Shown here: piece after piece, positions 49,654 through 58,311 of the stretch
Position numbering within the stretch: the first letter of the stretch is position 1
How the letters are laid out: every line of letters starts with the position of its first letter
Assembly: GCA_043720395.1 (NCBI GenBank)
Contig: JAYSSR010000102.1
Location: 89,766 to 153,765, forward strand
Source: JANOYY01 sp043720395
GTDB taxonomy: Bacteria > Actinomycetota > Acidimicrobiia > Acidimicrobiales > JANYDT01
Length of the DNA: 64,000 bases
Direction of reading: 5' to 3'
The notes under the pieces: generated by a model
The model's database searches: none
Seen by the model: only the letters and a program-made list of their open reading frames with translations
What the model was told of the DNA's origin: nothing
Translations under genes and position numbers: made by a program

Positions 49654-50850
49654 TTACGCGGCGGGGCCCATGACGATGGTGCCGTTATGCCCGCCGAAGC
49701 CGAAGCTGTTGGACAGCGAGGGGCGTGGCGTCCATTCGCGGGGCGCGTCGAGCACCAGGTCGGCCCGCACGACCGGGTCGATCGACTCCGCCGCAGTCCC
49801 ACGCGTCGGCGGGATCAACGATCGTGAAAGCGTGAGCGCCAACGCGACCGCCTCGATCGCACCGGCCGCACCCAAGGCATGCCCGGTCACGCCCTTCGTG
49901 GACGTTACTGCCGGCCCGGGCGTCCCGAAGACCTTCGCGATCGCCTCGGCCTCAGCCGCATCGTTGAGCGGCGTGGAGGTGCCGTGCGCATTGATGTGGC
50001 CGATGTCGCCCGGCACCAATCCGGCATCGGCGATTGCCAACTCCATGCAGCGCACCGCTCCGTGCCCACCTGGCGACGGTGCCGTGATGTGGTGCGCGTC
50101 TGCGGTCGAGGCCGACCCGAGCAGCTCCGCGTAGATCGTGGCACCGCGGGCGACGGCCTGGTCCCACTCCTCCAACACCACGACGCCGGCCCCCTCAGCG
50201 ATCACGAAACCGTCACGGCGAACGTCGAACGGACGCGACCAGCCCGAGTTGGACAGCGCCGTCATATTCCGGAATCCGGCCATACCCGTGGGCGTCATTG
50301 CCGACTCGGCACCACCGGCAACGACGACGTCGCACATTCCAATAGCCACCAGCCGGGCCGCATTGCCGATCGAATGGGTACCGGCCGCGCACGCAGTGAC
50401 CGTGGTCTCGCACGGGCCCTGGAACCCGTACTTCATCGAGACGCTGGCCGACCCGGCGTTCGACATCATCATCGGCACGAGGAACGGCGATACCCGCCGC
50501 TCGCCCTTCTCGTGACGCAGCACTATCTGTTCCTCCAGCGTCTCCAAACCTCCGACGCCGGTGCCGATCATGGTGCCGATGCGGGCGGGGTCCGTCGCGG
50601 ACAGGTCCCCAGCCCCGGCGACCGCCTCGGCGGCAGCCGCGAGGGCAAACTGCGCGAACCGGTCGGTGCGGCGGGCGTCCTTGCCGTTTTCGAAATACGG
50701 CAGCGGATCGAACGCCTCGATTCGACGCGACACGTCACCGGGGAGGCTGTGCAGGAGTCCTTTCCAGAAAGCTTCGACCCCGATGCCGCAATGGGCGACG
50801 ACGCCAAGTCCGGTAACGGCCACGCGGCGGGGGTAGCGGCGAGTGCTCAT
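49654..50850 (-). CDS. fabF: 3-oxoacyl-ACP synthase II (KAS II)
   Basis: 398 residues, ATG start with GGAGG upstream. Catalytic Cys in CETTVTACAAGTHSIGNAAR, first His in GHINAHGTSTPLNDAAEAEA, Lys and second His in TSTKGVTGHALGAAGAIEAV. The C-terminal NSFGFGGHNGTIVMGPA is typical. It elongates acyl-ACP with malonyl-ACP. Last gene of the minus-strand operon fabD-fabH-fabG-acpP-fabF, the usual actinobacterial type II system. Confidence 0.96.
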   Translation of the reverse strand: MSTRRYPRRVAVTGLGVVAHCGIGVEAFWKGLLHSLPGDVSRRIEAFDPLPYFENGKDARRTDRFAQFALAAAAEAVAGAGDLSATDPARIGTMIGTGVGGLETLEEQIVLRHEKGERRVSPFLVPMMMSNAGSASVSMKYGFQGPCETTVTACAAGTHSIGNAARLVAIGMCDVVVAGGAESAMTPTGMAGFRNMTALSNSGWSRPFDVRRDGFVIAEGAGVVVLEEWDQAVARGATIYAELLGSASTADAHHITAPSPGGHGAVRCMELAIADAGLVPGDIGHINAHGTSTPLNDAAEAEAIAKVFGTPGPAVTSTKGVTGHALGAAGAIEAVALALTLSRSLIPPTRGTAAESIDPVVRADLVLDAPREWTPRPSLSNSFGFGGHNGTIVMGPAA

Positions 50851-50932
50851 GTGTTGTCCTCCGTTGGTGTCTGGAACAGGACCGCTCGCCCGCCGACCCC
50901 AGTCAGCGGGCGAGACGGTTGGGCAAGCGTGC

Positions 50933-51196
50933 TCAGATATTGATCTTCGTGCAGACGAGATCGAACGCGTTGCCGACCGTCTTCACGCCTTCGAGATCTG
51001 ATTCGGGGATTTCTACGTCGAACTGCTCCTCGAGAGCCATGACGAACTCGACGAGATCGAGCGAGTCAGCGTCGAGGTCGTCCGCGAAGCTTGCCTCGGG
51101 GACGACCTTGTCGGCGTCGACGGACAAGACGTCGACGGCGGCAGCTTTGAAGGTGTCGAAGGCTTCGTCACGGGTCCAGGGTTCGGCGCGGGTCAT
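50933..51196 (-). CDS. acpP: Acyl carrier protein
   Basis: 87 residues from the ATG at 51196 with AAAGGA upstream. The phosphopantetheine serine is S45 in DDLDADSLDLVEFVMALEEQ. Acidic helix II and the C-terminal VGNAFDLVCTKI complete the fold. It carries growing acyl chains for the neighbouring enzymes. It has a slightly long N-terminal tail (TRAEPWTRDEAF). Between fabG and fabF. Confidence 0.95.
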   Translation of the reverse strand: MTRAEPWTRDEAFDTFKAAAVDVLSVDADKVVPEASFADDLDADSLDLVEFVMALEEQFDVEIPESDLEGVKTVGNAFDLVCTKINI

Positions 51197-51237
51197 GGTT
51201 TGTGTTCCTTTGTGAGATGGGAAGAGAGAAGCGGTGA

Positions 51238-51945
51238 TCAGTGGCCCATGGCCAGGCCGCCGTCGACCGGAAGGACGACGCCGGTGATATAGCTCGCCTC
51301 TTGCGAGGCCAAGAAATGTATCGCTGCTGCGACCTCTTCGGGCGTCGCGAGCCGTCCGAGCGGCACGCTGGCGACCATCGAAGCCCGTTGCGCGTCGGTC
51401 AGGTCCGCCGTCATGTCGGTCGCGACCCCGCCGGGTGCAACGACATTGACCGTGATTGACCGCGACGACAGCTCCTTCGCCATCGAGCGCGCGAGCCCGA
51501 TCAGTCCAGCCTTCGACGCTGCGTAGTTGGCCTGGCCGGGCACGCCAAAGTACGCGCCGACCGACGACACGAACACGATGCGTCCCTTTCGCTGACGCAG
51601 CATCGACGTCGCCGCGCGTTTCGCGACCCGCCACGCGCCCGTGAGGTTCGCGTCGATAACGGAGGAGAACGCGTCCTCGGTCATGCGCACGAGGAGCCCG
51701 TCCTTGGTGATTCCCGCGTTCGAGACGAGCACTTCGACCGGACCGAACTCGGCCTCGATCGTGGCGAAGCAGGCGTCGACCTGGGCCGGGTCGGTCACAT
51801 CGCAGGCAATCGCCCGCAAGCCGTCGGGAGCGACACCGCTGCGCGACGTGACGACCACCCGGTCGCCTCCCGCAGCGAACGCCCGTGCCGTGGCAAGGCC
51901 GATTCCCCGGTTCCCGCCCGTGACCAACACGACACGTCCGCTCAC
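51238..51945 (-). CDS. fabG: 3-oxoacyl-ACP reductase
   Basis: 235 residues from the GTG at 51945, which overlaps the fabH stop (GTGA). NADPH loop VVLVTGGNRGIGLATARAFA; NAG motif VLVSNAGITKDGLLVRM; catalytic Ser, Tyr and Lys in RIVFVSSVGAYFGVPGQANY and AASKAGLIGLARSMAKELSS; C-terminus SYITGVVLPVDGGLAMGH. It reduces 3-oxoacyl-ACP in the elongation cycle. Confidence 0.95.
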   Translation of the reverse strand: MSGRVVLVTGGNRGIGLATARAFAAGGDRVVVTSRSGVAPDGLRAIACDVTDPAQVDACFATIEAEFGPVEVLVSNAGITKDGLLVRMTEDAFSSVIDANLTGAWRVAKRAATSMLRQRKGRIVFVSSVGAYFGVPGQANYAASKAGLIGLARSMAKELSSRSITVNVVAPGGVATDMTADLTDAQRASMVASVPLGRLATPEEVAAAIHFLASQEASYITGVVLPVDGGLAMGH

Positions 51946-52946
51946 GCAGGTGCTCCGACGTCCGCGACGACGTGCGACGCGGCACCGTGTCCGCCTTCTC
52001 GCGTCACGCCGCCCCACCGAACGACTGCGCTCGCCCACGTCATCCCGGCACCGAAGCCGCACATCAGGACATTGTCGCCCGGCTTGATGTTTCCGCGGTC
52101 GAGCTCCGTCGCCAGCGCCATCGGAATCGACGCCGCCGACGTGTTCCCCTGGAACTCCAGCGTGGTCGAGGTCCGCTCGATCGGCCAGTCGAGACGCTGG
52201 ATCGCCGCGTCGATGATGCGACGATTCGCCTGGTGGGGGATAACCCAGTCGATGTCGGCCATGGACATCTTGGCGCTCTCCAGGGCGACATGCGCCGAGT
52301 CGACCATGGCCCGAACGGCGCGACGGAAGATCTCCTTGCCGTCCATCTGCACAAACCCGCCGTGCTCGCCGTAGAGGAGCATTGCACCCGAACCGTCGAC
52401 GCCGAGGTTGTAGCCGAGGAGCTCGCCCTCGCCCTCGCAGGCCTCGAGCACGACGGCCCCGGCACCGTCGCCGAACAGAATGCCGGTGCCACGGTCGTTC
52501 TTGTCGATGATCCGGCTCAACTGCTCGGCACCGATAATGAGGACACGGTTCATACCGAGGTTGAGAAAGCCATGCGCAGCCACAAGGCTGTACACGAAAC
52601 CTGAACAGGCGGTACCGAGGTCGAACGCCCCGCAGCTGAGACCGAGCTCGTGTTGAGCGAGCGCAGAACTGCCGGGGAGTATGTACTCCGGGGAACACGT
52701 CGCGAGGATCAGGAGATCGATGTCGCCGGGCCCGCAGTTCGCCATCGCGAGCGCCTCACGTGCAGCGCGCACCCCAAGCGCCGCAGGTCCTTCGTCGCCC
52801 CAGCGACGCGCCACGATACCCGTGCGCTCACGAATCCACTTGTCGTCGGTGTCCATGTATGCCTTCAGGTCGTCGTTCGTAACGACCGTGTCGGGCATCG
52901 CTGTGCCCCATCCGGTAATGATGCCGCCGCGGCTGCTCGGGTACAT
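51942..52946 (-). CDS. fabH: 3-oxoacyl-ACP synthase III (KAS III)
   Basis: 334 residues, ATG start with AAAGGA upstream. Catalytic Cys in FDLGTACSGFVYSLVAAHGF, His in DWVIPHQANRRIIDAAIQRL and Asn in TLEFQGNTSAASIPMALATE. It starts chains from acyl-CoA and malonyl-ACP; in actinobacteria it often prefers branched or acetyl primers. It sits between fabD and fabG. Confidence 0.96.
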   Translation of the reverse strand: MYPSSRGGIITGWGTAMPDTVVTNDDLKAYMDTDDKWIRERTGIVARRWGDEGPAALGVRAAREALAMANCGPGDIDLLILATCSPEYILPGSSALAQHELGLSCGAFDLGTACSGFVYSLVAAHGFLNLGMNRVLIIGAEQLSRIIDKNDRGTGILFGDGAGAVVLEACEGEGELLGYNLGVDGSGAMLLYGEHGGFVQMDGKEIFRRAVRAMVDSAHVALESAKMSMADIDWVIPHQANRRIIDAAIQRLDWPIERTSTTLEFQGNTSAASIPMALATELDRGNIKPGDNVLMCGFGAGMTWASAVVRWGGVTREGGHGAASHVVADVGAPA

Positions 52947-52989
52947 ATTGATTCCTTTGAAGTGAATTGGCGGACTAGGGAAAGCGAAC

Positions 52990-54171
52990 TCAGGCGTGGG
53001 CGTCGAGCCAGGCGATGGGCTGACCGATCGTTACCCGCTCGCCGGCGACCGCGAGCATGCCGCTGATCCGGCCGGCAAATGATGATCGCACGTCGACGTC
53101 TCCGATGTTGCCAATACGGCCGCCGACCTTGACTGGCGAGTCGTTGACCGCTGACGACTCGGGCTGGAAGATGCCTGCAGCCGGGCTCACGACCATGCGC
53201 ACGTTCATGGAGAGGTGTTCACCCTCATGGTGACGGGCCAATGGTCGGCCGGGGCCACCGTTCAGCAACTCCAGCAGCTTGTCGACGTCGTCGGGTGTCG
53301 ACACCGCAATCGCCCGCATCTCCGGCACGATCCGCTTCGCAAGGCCCGTGAGGACGCTTCCCGGTCCGAGTTCGATCAACGTGTTCACGCCAGCGTCGGC
53401 CATGTTGACCACGCTTTGACGCCAACGCACCGGTGACACGAGCTGCGCGCTCAGGAGGCTCGACCAGTCCGAAGCAGTCTGATGTGGACGGGCGTCGATG
53501 TTGGCGTACACCGGTATCTCAAGGTCCTGCAGCGACGCCGCGGCGATCGCCTCCCGCAGGCGATCCCGTGCGGCGGCCATGAACGGAGTGTGAAAGGCAC
53601 CGCCGACGGCCAGCGGCATCGCCCTTTTTGCGCCCAATTCCTTTGCCGCCGCGGCAGCGCGTTCGAGCGCACCGATTTCGCCAGCGATCACGACCTGGCC
53701 GGGTGCGTTGTAATTGGCGACCCATACGTCGCCGTCGGCGCGACGACACGCTGCGTCGGCGTCGTCGTCGTCGATCCCGAGGAGGGCGTACATCGTGCCG
53801 GGGCGCGCGTCGGCGGCACTTTGCATCGCGTCGCCACGGTCGGTCACGATGCGGACGCCGTCTTCCAGGCTCATCGAACCCGTCGCCGTGAGCGCGGTGT
53901 ATTCACCGAGGCTGTGGCCCGCCGCGACACCGGGGACGATGCCGACGCGCTCGACCGCGTCGAGGACGACCATCGACAGCATGAACGTGGCCAACTGTGT
54001 GTTGCGCGGCAGCTTCAACTCATCGGCGTCGGCGTCGAGGAGAAGCTTCTCGACGTCGCGGCCCGCGATGTCGGAGGCGTCGCCGACCAGTTCCCACGAG
54101 GGATGGTCGACCCACGGGTGCCCCATACCGGGCTTTTGCGATCCCTGGCCCGGGAAGGTGAATGCCAGCAT
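52990..54171 (-). CDS. fabD: Malonyl-CoA:ACP transacylase fused to a lipoyl/biotinyl-like domain
   Basis: 393 residues from the ATG at 54171 (AAGGAG 11 bases upstream; the longer frame adds nothing family-like). Residues 1-315 are a complete FabD: TFPGQGSQKPGMG, nucleophile in GVAAGHSLGEYTALTATGS, QVVIAGEIGAL and the His in GGAFHTPFMAAARDRLREAI. After a short linker the last 70 residues form a second unit: VRMVVSPAAGIFQPESSA, VKVGGRIGNIGDVDVRSSFA and GERVTIGQPIAWLDAHA. This has the strand and turn pattern of lipoyl/biotinyl carrier domains. The turn that should hold the modified Lys (ETDKA or EAMKM) reads GDVDVRSS, with no Lys. First gene of the fab operon. Confidence 0.93.
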   Translation of the reverse strand: MLAFTFPGQGSQKPGMGHPWVDHPSWELVGDASDIAGRDVEKLLLDADADELKLPRNTQLATFMLSMVVLDAVERVGIVPGVAAGHSLGEYTALTATGSMSLEDGVRIVTDRGDAMQSAADARPGTMYALLGIDDDDADAACRRADGDVWVANYNAPGQVVIAGEIGALERAAAAAKELGAKRAMPLAVGGAFHTPFMAAARDRLREAIAAASLQDLEIPVYANIDARPHQTASDWSSLLSAQLVSPVRWRQSVVNMADAGVNTLIELGPGSVLTGLAKRIVPEMRAIAVSTPDDVDKLLELLNGGPGRPLARHHEGEHLSMNVRMVVSPAAGIFQPESSAVNDSPVKVGGRIGNIGDVDVRSSFAGRISGMLAVAGERVTIGQPIAWLDAHA

Positions 54172-54370
54172 CGTCAGATTGCTCCTTGCGAGATGGGGGG
54201 CTTTGGCGAGCGCTGCGAAGGGTTTGACCCGTCGGTGTCGCAAACCGTTACATAGATGTACGACCGCGGTGGACGTTCTCGTCGCCTGCAGATCGACGAC
54301 GATTCATCCGACGTTTTCCTGCGGGTTTCGCAAGAAATGTCTAGTCAGGCCGTCGGATGATTATTCTTCG

Positions 54371-54384
54371 TGAGAGCGCTCCCA
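54371..54384 (+). promoter_or_regulatory. LacI-family (CebR-like) operator palindrome
   Basis: TGAGAGCGCTCCCA differs by one base from TGGGAGCGCTCCCA, the palindrome bound by CebR-type repressors of oligosaccharide use in actinobacteria. It lies in the divergent gap after the fabD start and before a short transcribed unit that ends at 54505. The regulator is not in the window. Confidence 0.5.
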
Positions 54385-54386
54385 CC

Positions 54387-54463
54387 ATGGTGGACAGATT
54401 CGGAGGAGTCAGGTATGCTGTCGTCAGCCTGATTGAGCCTTCCCGCCGAGAGCTCTCAGGTTA
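54387..54463 (+). ncRNA. Possible small transcript or leader peptide unit upstream of a strong terminator
   Basis: Between the operator at 54371 and the terminator at 54464 is room for a transcript of about 100 bases. It holds a strong ribosome site, GGAGGAG (54402-54408), followed by a five-codon frame ATG-CTG-TCG-TCA-GCC-TGA at 54415. A longer 25-codon frame starts at 54387 and ends in TAG right at the terminator stem. Either a leader peptide or a small RNA is possible. Nothing else fills 54172-54693. Confidence 0.35.
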
Positions 54464-54505
54464 GATGACCGTGCGGCCCCGCCTCCGCACGGTCATCGCC
54501 TTTTT
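54464..54505 (+). terminator. Rho-independent terminator
   Basis: GATGACCGTGCGG (54464-54476), an 8-base loop, CCGCACGGTCATC (54485-54497), a perfect 13-bp stem followed by GCC and TTTTT. It is the best canonical terminator in the window and points to a plus-strand transcript ending here, although no ordinary gene precedes it. Confidence 0.88.
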
Positions 54506-54693
54506 ACGGCCAGTTTCTGCGGTGGATTTCGGCCTCTTCGAAGCGTTGAAATCGGACCTTGCCAGACCGTGGGACGGGACCGGACGATTACCGACCGACC
54601 GCCGACCGATCGCCGACCGATCGCCGAGATCGACGTCGGATCTCCAACCGTCTCAGGCGGTCGGCGGACGCTACGCTTGTGGTTTCTCCCCCT

Positions 54694-54774
54694 GCCCGGG
54701 TGGTGGAATGGCAGACACGACGGTCTCAAACACCGTTGCCGAAAGGCATGCGGGTTCGAGTCCCGCCCCGGGCA
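54694..54774 (+). tRNA. tRNA-Leu (anticodon CAA)
   Basis: Class II tRNA. Acceptor arms GCCCGGG (54694-54700) and CCCGGGC (54767-54773) pair fully. Anticodon loop CTCAAAC between ACGGT and ACCGT gives anticodon CAA. A long variable arm (TGCCGAAAGGCA) and the T arm GCGGGTTCGAGTCCCGC follow. The discriminator is A at 54774 and the next bases are CCG, so the CCA end is not fully encoded. The CAA anticodon reads UUG. Confidence 0.95.
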
Positions 54775-54825
54775 CCGTCTTTGGCCTGCTGGACGCCACC
54801 ACGTGCTGCGCGAGGTGGCAAAGTC

Positions 54826-55401
54826 GTGGACGTGGATGAGTCGGAGGCACGTGCACTCCTGGGTGTCGATGGGCGGGCAGCGCTCGCTCACCTTCGACGG
54901 AGGTTTCGAGCGGAGCTTCGGGCCGTCCACCCGGATGTCAACGCAAGCGCGGAGGCGGCGCAACGGACACGCGAATTGATCGACGCGTTTCGGCTCCTAC
55001 GTTCGGTACCGCCGAACGCTTCCGAGGTGGTCGGTTCCACGCCGGAGTCGACCGCATCGACGCAGCGTCGGTTCGCCGAACTGTTGGATGACGAGACCAT
55101 CGTCGTCGACGCGCCGTCAGCCGAAGCGTTCCGAGTCCTCGTCGGCGCGGGTCACGAGATCGGGGTCGTGACGTACGTGGATCGCCAAGCGGAGCTCCTC
55201 GAAGTACTCCTCACGACAACCGCGGGCGACTCGATTTCGTTGGTCATCACGTTGCAGGGACGCTCGAACGGCACGACGGAGGCACTTCTCACGTTGGAAG
55301 CGCTCAATGTGAACGTCCGTAAGCATGACCTCCCATCGCTACGAGCCGTGGCGTCGCTGATCGCCCACAACCTCGTGGACGTTCACCGGTTCGGGCAGTG
55401 A
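54826..55401 (+). CDS. J-domain-like protein
   Basis: 191 residues from the GTG at 54826. The first 65 residues look like a DnaJ domain: RALLGVDGRAALAHLRRRFR, the H-P-D tripeptide at 35-37 in AVHPDVNASAEAAQRTRELI and IDAFRLLRSV. The C-terminal 110 residues (TIVVDAPSAEAFRVLVGAGH, IGVVTYVDRQAELLEVLLTT, DLPSLRAVASLIAHNLVD) form an alpha/beta unit I do not recognise. HPD suggests contact with an Hsp70 partner. It is 50 bases after tRNA-Leu and convergent with malQ. Confidence 0.8.
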   Translation: MDVDESEARALLGVDGRAALAHLRRRFRAELRAVHPDVNASAEAAQRTRELIDAFRLLRSVPPNASEVVGSTPESTASTQRRFAELLDDETIVVDAPSAEAFRVLVGAGHEIGVVTYVDRQAELLEVLLTTTAGDSISLVITLQGRSNGTTEALLTLEALNVNVRKHDLPSLRAVASLIAHNLVDVHRFGQ

Positions 55402-55469
55402 CGACCAGAACGACCGGTGGAGCGCAGCGCCTCCGAAGCTGACAAGTGCACTACCTGTAGTTGCACTTG

Positions 55470-57335
55470 TCAGCGCTGGAGAATCGTTGCGATATCTCGA
55501 ACCCGTCGATCGGCGAGGATTTCCTCGAGGGGAACCGGAAGCGCGATTCGCCAGTTCGGCCACTCGTCGATCGTGCCGGGCATGTTCGGACGTTCTTCGA
55601 CGCCGAGTGCGTCGTCGATCGTCGCGGTGATGACGGCGCAGGGCGATTCGGCAAGCTCGCGATAGACGCCGAGAACCACCGCGTCGGTGGCGTCCGCCCC
55701 GGCCGTTGGATCGACGCCCGACCACGCGGCAAGATGCCCACGGATCTTCTCCGTGCCCTCGATGTTCGGTTGCAGTCCCATTGCTGTTTGCGTACCCACG
55801 TCGCTCCGTGTCCAAAAGCCAGGGATGGTCGGAAGATCGTGGGTGGTGATCGCTGCAAGCGCCTCGAAAGGAAAGTCGGCGGACGGGCCGGGCTCGAACT
55901 GGCGGAGTTTGTAGGAGAAGATCTTCGCCGCAGCCAATTCTTCGCGTACATACGATTCGACGGTGCCGAGGTCTTCGCCCACGACGTACGCGCCCGCTCG
56001 CTGGGATTCGATGGCGACGATGCCGAGCAGATCCTGAAATGGTGTGTACACGTAGCATCCGTCGGTCGCCGACGAGCCATCCGGAATCCAGTACAGGCGA
56101 AACAGGCCCATCACGTGGTCCATCCGCAGCCCCTTGGCATGGCGGAACGCTGAGCGCACGGTGCGGATGAAGGGCTCGTAGCCGTTGTCCTTCAGACGCC
56201 ACGGATCAAACGGCGGAAGGCCCCAGTTCTGTCCCTGCGTGTTGAACGCGTCGGGAGGCGCGCCGACACTCATGTCAAGCGCGAACGAGTCCTGCCAACA
56301 CCACGCGTCCGCCCCGCCTCGGTCGACACCGATCGCGAGGTCCGTCATCAGGTTGACGCCCGGCGCGGCCGTTCGCAGCTGCTCGTCGATCAACCACTGC
56401 ACCCACCGGTGGAAGTGCACTCGCTCACCGTGAGCGGCTCGGAAGTCCACGACTGCGGCGGAGTCCGGGCGGCGCAGCTCCACGGGCCATTGCATCCACG
56501 ACTCACACCGCTGCTCGACGATCGTGCAGAACGTCGCAAAGTTCGTGAGGGCCTCGCCTTCGGCAGCGCTGTAGGCGTCGAAACGAACCTGCTCCGGGCC
56601 GCGTGAGGTCCGGCGCCAGCGGTTCCAGAGCGCGTCGAGAGCTTCGTATTTCGCGCGAAAGACCGCGTCGCGGTCGATTCTGCGGTCGTCGTTCAGCGCC
56701 CGCGCACGTTGAGCGATCGGGGCGAGTTCGGCGGCAACGTCCGAGTAGCCCGGCACGTGTTCAATCGTGAGGTAGAGGGGATTGCGGTAGCAGCGGCTGG
56801 TGGGGAAGTAGGGGCTCGGCTGCTGCGAAGGGACCGGGGCCGCAGCGTGGAGCGGGTTCACGAGCACCATGCCTGAGCCGTAGAACTTCGACCAGTCGGT
56901 GAGCGTCGCGAGGTCCCGGAACTCACCGATGCCCCACGACGAACGCGAGCGCATCGCATAGAGCTGCACGGCCCAGCCCCACGTGCGGTCACCGGCGAAG
57001 GGGGCGCACGATGTTGGTGCCACGATGAGCCGGGTCTTCTGACCATCGCAGCGAAGCGAGTGGTAGCCCGACGGGAGGTCCGGTGGGAGCAGCGCACCGG
57101 CTTCAAGCTCGATCTCCGCGAGGTCCTCCGTGACGAGTGTTGTTCGTCCTTCGACGCGGTGCGCCGTGCCTTTGACCAGGCACACCGTTGACGTGCTGAT
57201 CGGGCCGGGCGCATCCTCGTCGTCCGGCGCACCAAGTGACCGCCGCACACGGGCGCGCGTGGTGGCGTTCGTGGGGAGCCACTCGCCGCCGGCGTCGTTG
57301 AACCCGAATCCGACACCCCAGGGATCTGCCTGCAT
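55470..57335 (-). CDS. malQ: 4-alpha-glucanotransferase (amylomaltase)
   Basis: 621 residues from the ATG at 57335; frames upstream lie over the aldose epimerase gene. GH77 features: WAVQLYAMRSRSSWGIGEFR, VLVNPLHAAAPVPSQQPSPY, RYCHN-like SRCYRNPLYLTIEHVPGYSD, the nucleophile region LRMDHVMGLFRLYWIPDGSS, VVGEDLGTVESYVREELAAA and AITTHDLPTIPGFWTRSDVG. It moves glucan chains between maltodextrins. Its start codon overlaps, in opposite orientation, that of the epimerase (CATG at 57333-57336). No ribosome site is evident, so the mRNA may be leaderless. Confidence 0.95.
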   Translation of the reverse strand: MQADPWGVGFGFNDAGGEWLPTNATTRARVRRSLGAPDDEDAPGPISTSTVCLVKGTAHRVEGRTTLVTEDLAEIELEAGALLPPDLPSGYHSLRCDGQKTRLIVAPTSCAPFAGDRTWGWAVQLYAMRSRSSWGIGEFRDLATLTDWSKFYGSGMVLVNPLHAAAPVPSQQPSPYFPTSRCYRNPLYLTIEHVPGYSDVAAELAPIAQRARALNDDRRIDRDAVFRAKYEALDALWNRWRRTSRGPEQVRFDAYSAAEGEALTNFATFCTIVEQRCESWMQWPVELRRPDSAAVVDFRAAHGERVHFHRWVQWLIDEQLRTAAPGVNLMTDLAIGVDRGGADAWCWQDSFALDMSVGAPPDAFNTQGQNWGLPPFDPWRLKDNGYEPFIRTVRSAFRHAKGLRMDHVMGLFRLYWIPDGSSATDGCYVYTPFQDLLGIVAIESQRAGAYVVGEDLGTVESYVREELAAAKIFSYKLRQFEPGPSADFPFEALAAITTHDLPTIPGFWTRSDVGTQTAMGLQPNIEGTEKIRGHLAAWSGVDPTAGADATDAVVLGVYRELAESPCAVITATIDDALGVEERPNMPGTIDEWPNWRIALPVPLEEILADRRVRDIATILQR

Positions 57336-58209
57336 GGCCGACAGTCTGACGTGTGTCACGGCAGAAGACCTTCGATCGGCAAGACTCGGCAACGTGTTGG
57401 AGCTTGTCGCCGGTCCCTGTCGTGTTGCCATCGATCTTGAGGCCGGTGGTCGGCTGGCATCGTGGAACGTGTACGGACTCGAACTGCTGGAACAGCGCAA
57501 CGAGGGCAATCATCCCTTCGGCTGGGGCTCGTACGTCATGGCCCCGTTCGCCGGGAGAATCCGCGGCGGCCGGTTCAGCTGGGAGGGCGAGGACTACGAA
57601 CTTCCGCTGAACTTCTTCGGGCAGCACGCGATTCACGGGACGACGACCGACACCCCGTGGACGCACCTCAGCGGTGGTGCCGAATGGGCGATGATCGGCA
57701 CGCGACTCGGCGCTCCGTGGCCGTTCGGCGGATCGGTCACGCACTTGATGCACCTCTCCGCGTGGTCGCTGACGCAAACGATCACCATTGCGGCCGGCAA
57801 TTCCGACATGCCCGCATCGCTCGGCTGGCATCCGTGGTTCCGGCGCCGGCTCGAACGTGGTCATGGCCTCGAAATGGACGCAGACACGGGCGCCGCGCAG
57901 ATGCTCATCCGCGACGACGAGTACATCCCGTCCGGGAAGCTTGTCCCGGTCCCGCCGAGGCCGTGGGACGACTGCTTCGTCGGTATGGGCGACGTGTCGC
58001 TGCGCTGGCCGGGTGCCTTGCGACTGGACGTCGAACACGACTGCTCGCACGTTGTCCTGTTCGACCCGGAGCATGCAATATGCGTCGAGCCGCAGTCCGG
58101 CCCGCCGAACGGCGTCAACCTCGACCCGGCGGGCGCACGACTTGCAGCGGGCAGCGTCCTCGAACATACGGTGACCTGGCGCTGGAGCATGGCCTCCGTC
58201 CAGCACTGA
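57334..58209 (+). CDS. Aldose 1-epimerase-like protein
   Basis: 291 residues if started at the ATG at 57334; a later GTG such as 57397 is possible. Galactose mutarotase fold: VAIDLEAGGRLASWNVYGLE, SYVMAPFAGRIRGGRFSWEG, NFFGQHAIHGTTTDTPWTHL with the catalytic His, MPASLGWHPWFRRRL, PWDDCFVGMGDV and ICVEPQSGPPNGVNLDPAGA with the catalytic Glu. It interconverts sugar anomers or acts on hexose phosphates. Divergent from malQ, it probably shares a sugar-responsive control region that must lie within coding DNA. Confidence 0.9.
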   Translation: MADSLTCVTAEDLRSARLGNVLELVAGPCRVAIDLEAGGRLASWNVYGLELLEQRNEGNHPFGWGSYVMAPFAGRIRGGRFSWEGEDYELPLNFFGQHAIHGTTTDTPWTHLSGGAEWAMIGTRLGAPWPFGGSVTHLMHLSAWSLTQTITIAAGNSDMPASLGWHPWFRRRLERGHGLEMDADTGAAQMLIRDDEYIPSGKLVPVPPRPWDDCFVGMGDVSLRWPGALRLDVEHDCSHVVLFDPEHAICVEPQSGPPNGVNLDPAGARLAAGSVLEHTVTWRWSMASVQH

Positions 58210-58311
58210 CGTCGTTGGGTCGGGCGACCGAGGCCGCCGGCTCGTCACACTCGGACGTTGGTCCGACGTTGCTCCGACGTTTGCTCCGTCGGGGAGTGCC
58301 TCCAGCCGGGC

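Noticed and set aside
54585..54660. Short CCGACCGATCG repeats before tRNA-Leu
   Set aside because: Only a few imperfect copies, explained by local GC-rich slippage; no structure beyond that.
54694..54774. tRNA-Leu as attachment site of an integrated element
   Set aside because: No integrase, no direct repeat of the tRNA 3' end and ordinary genes on both sides were seen.
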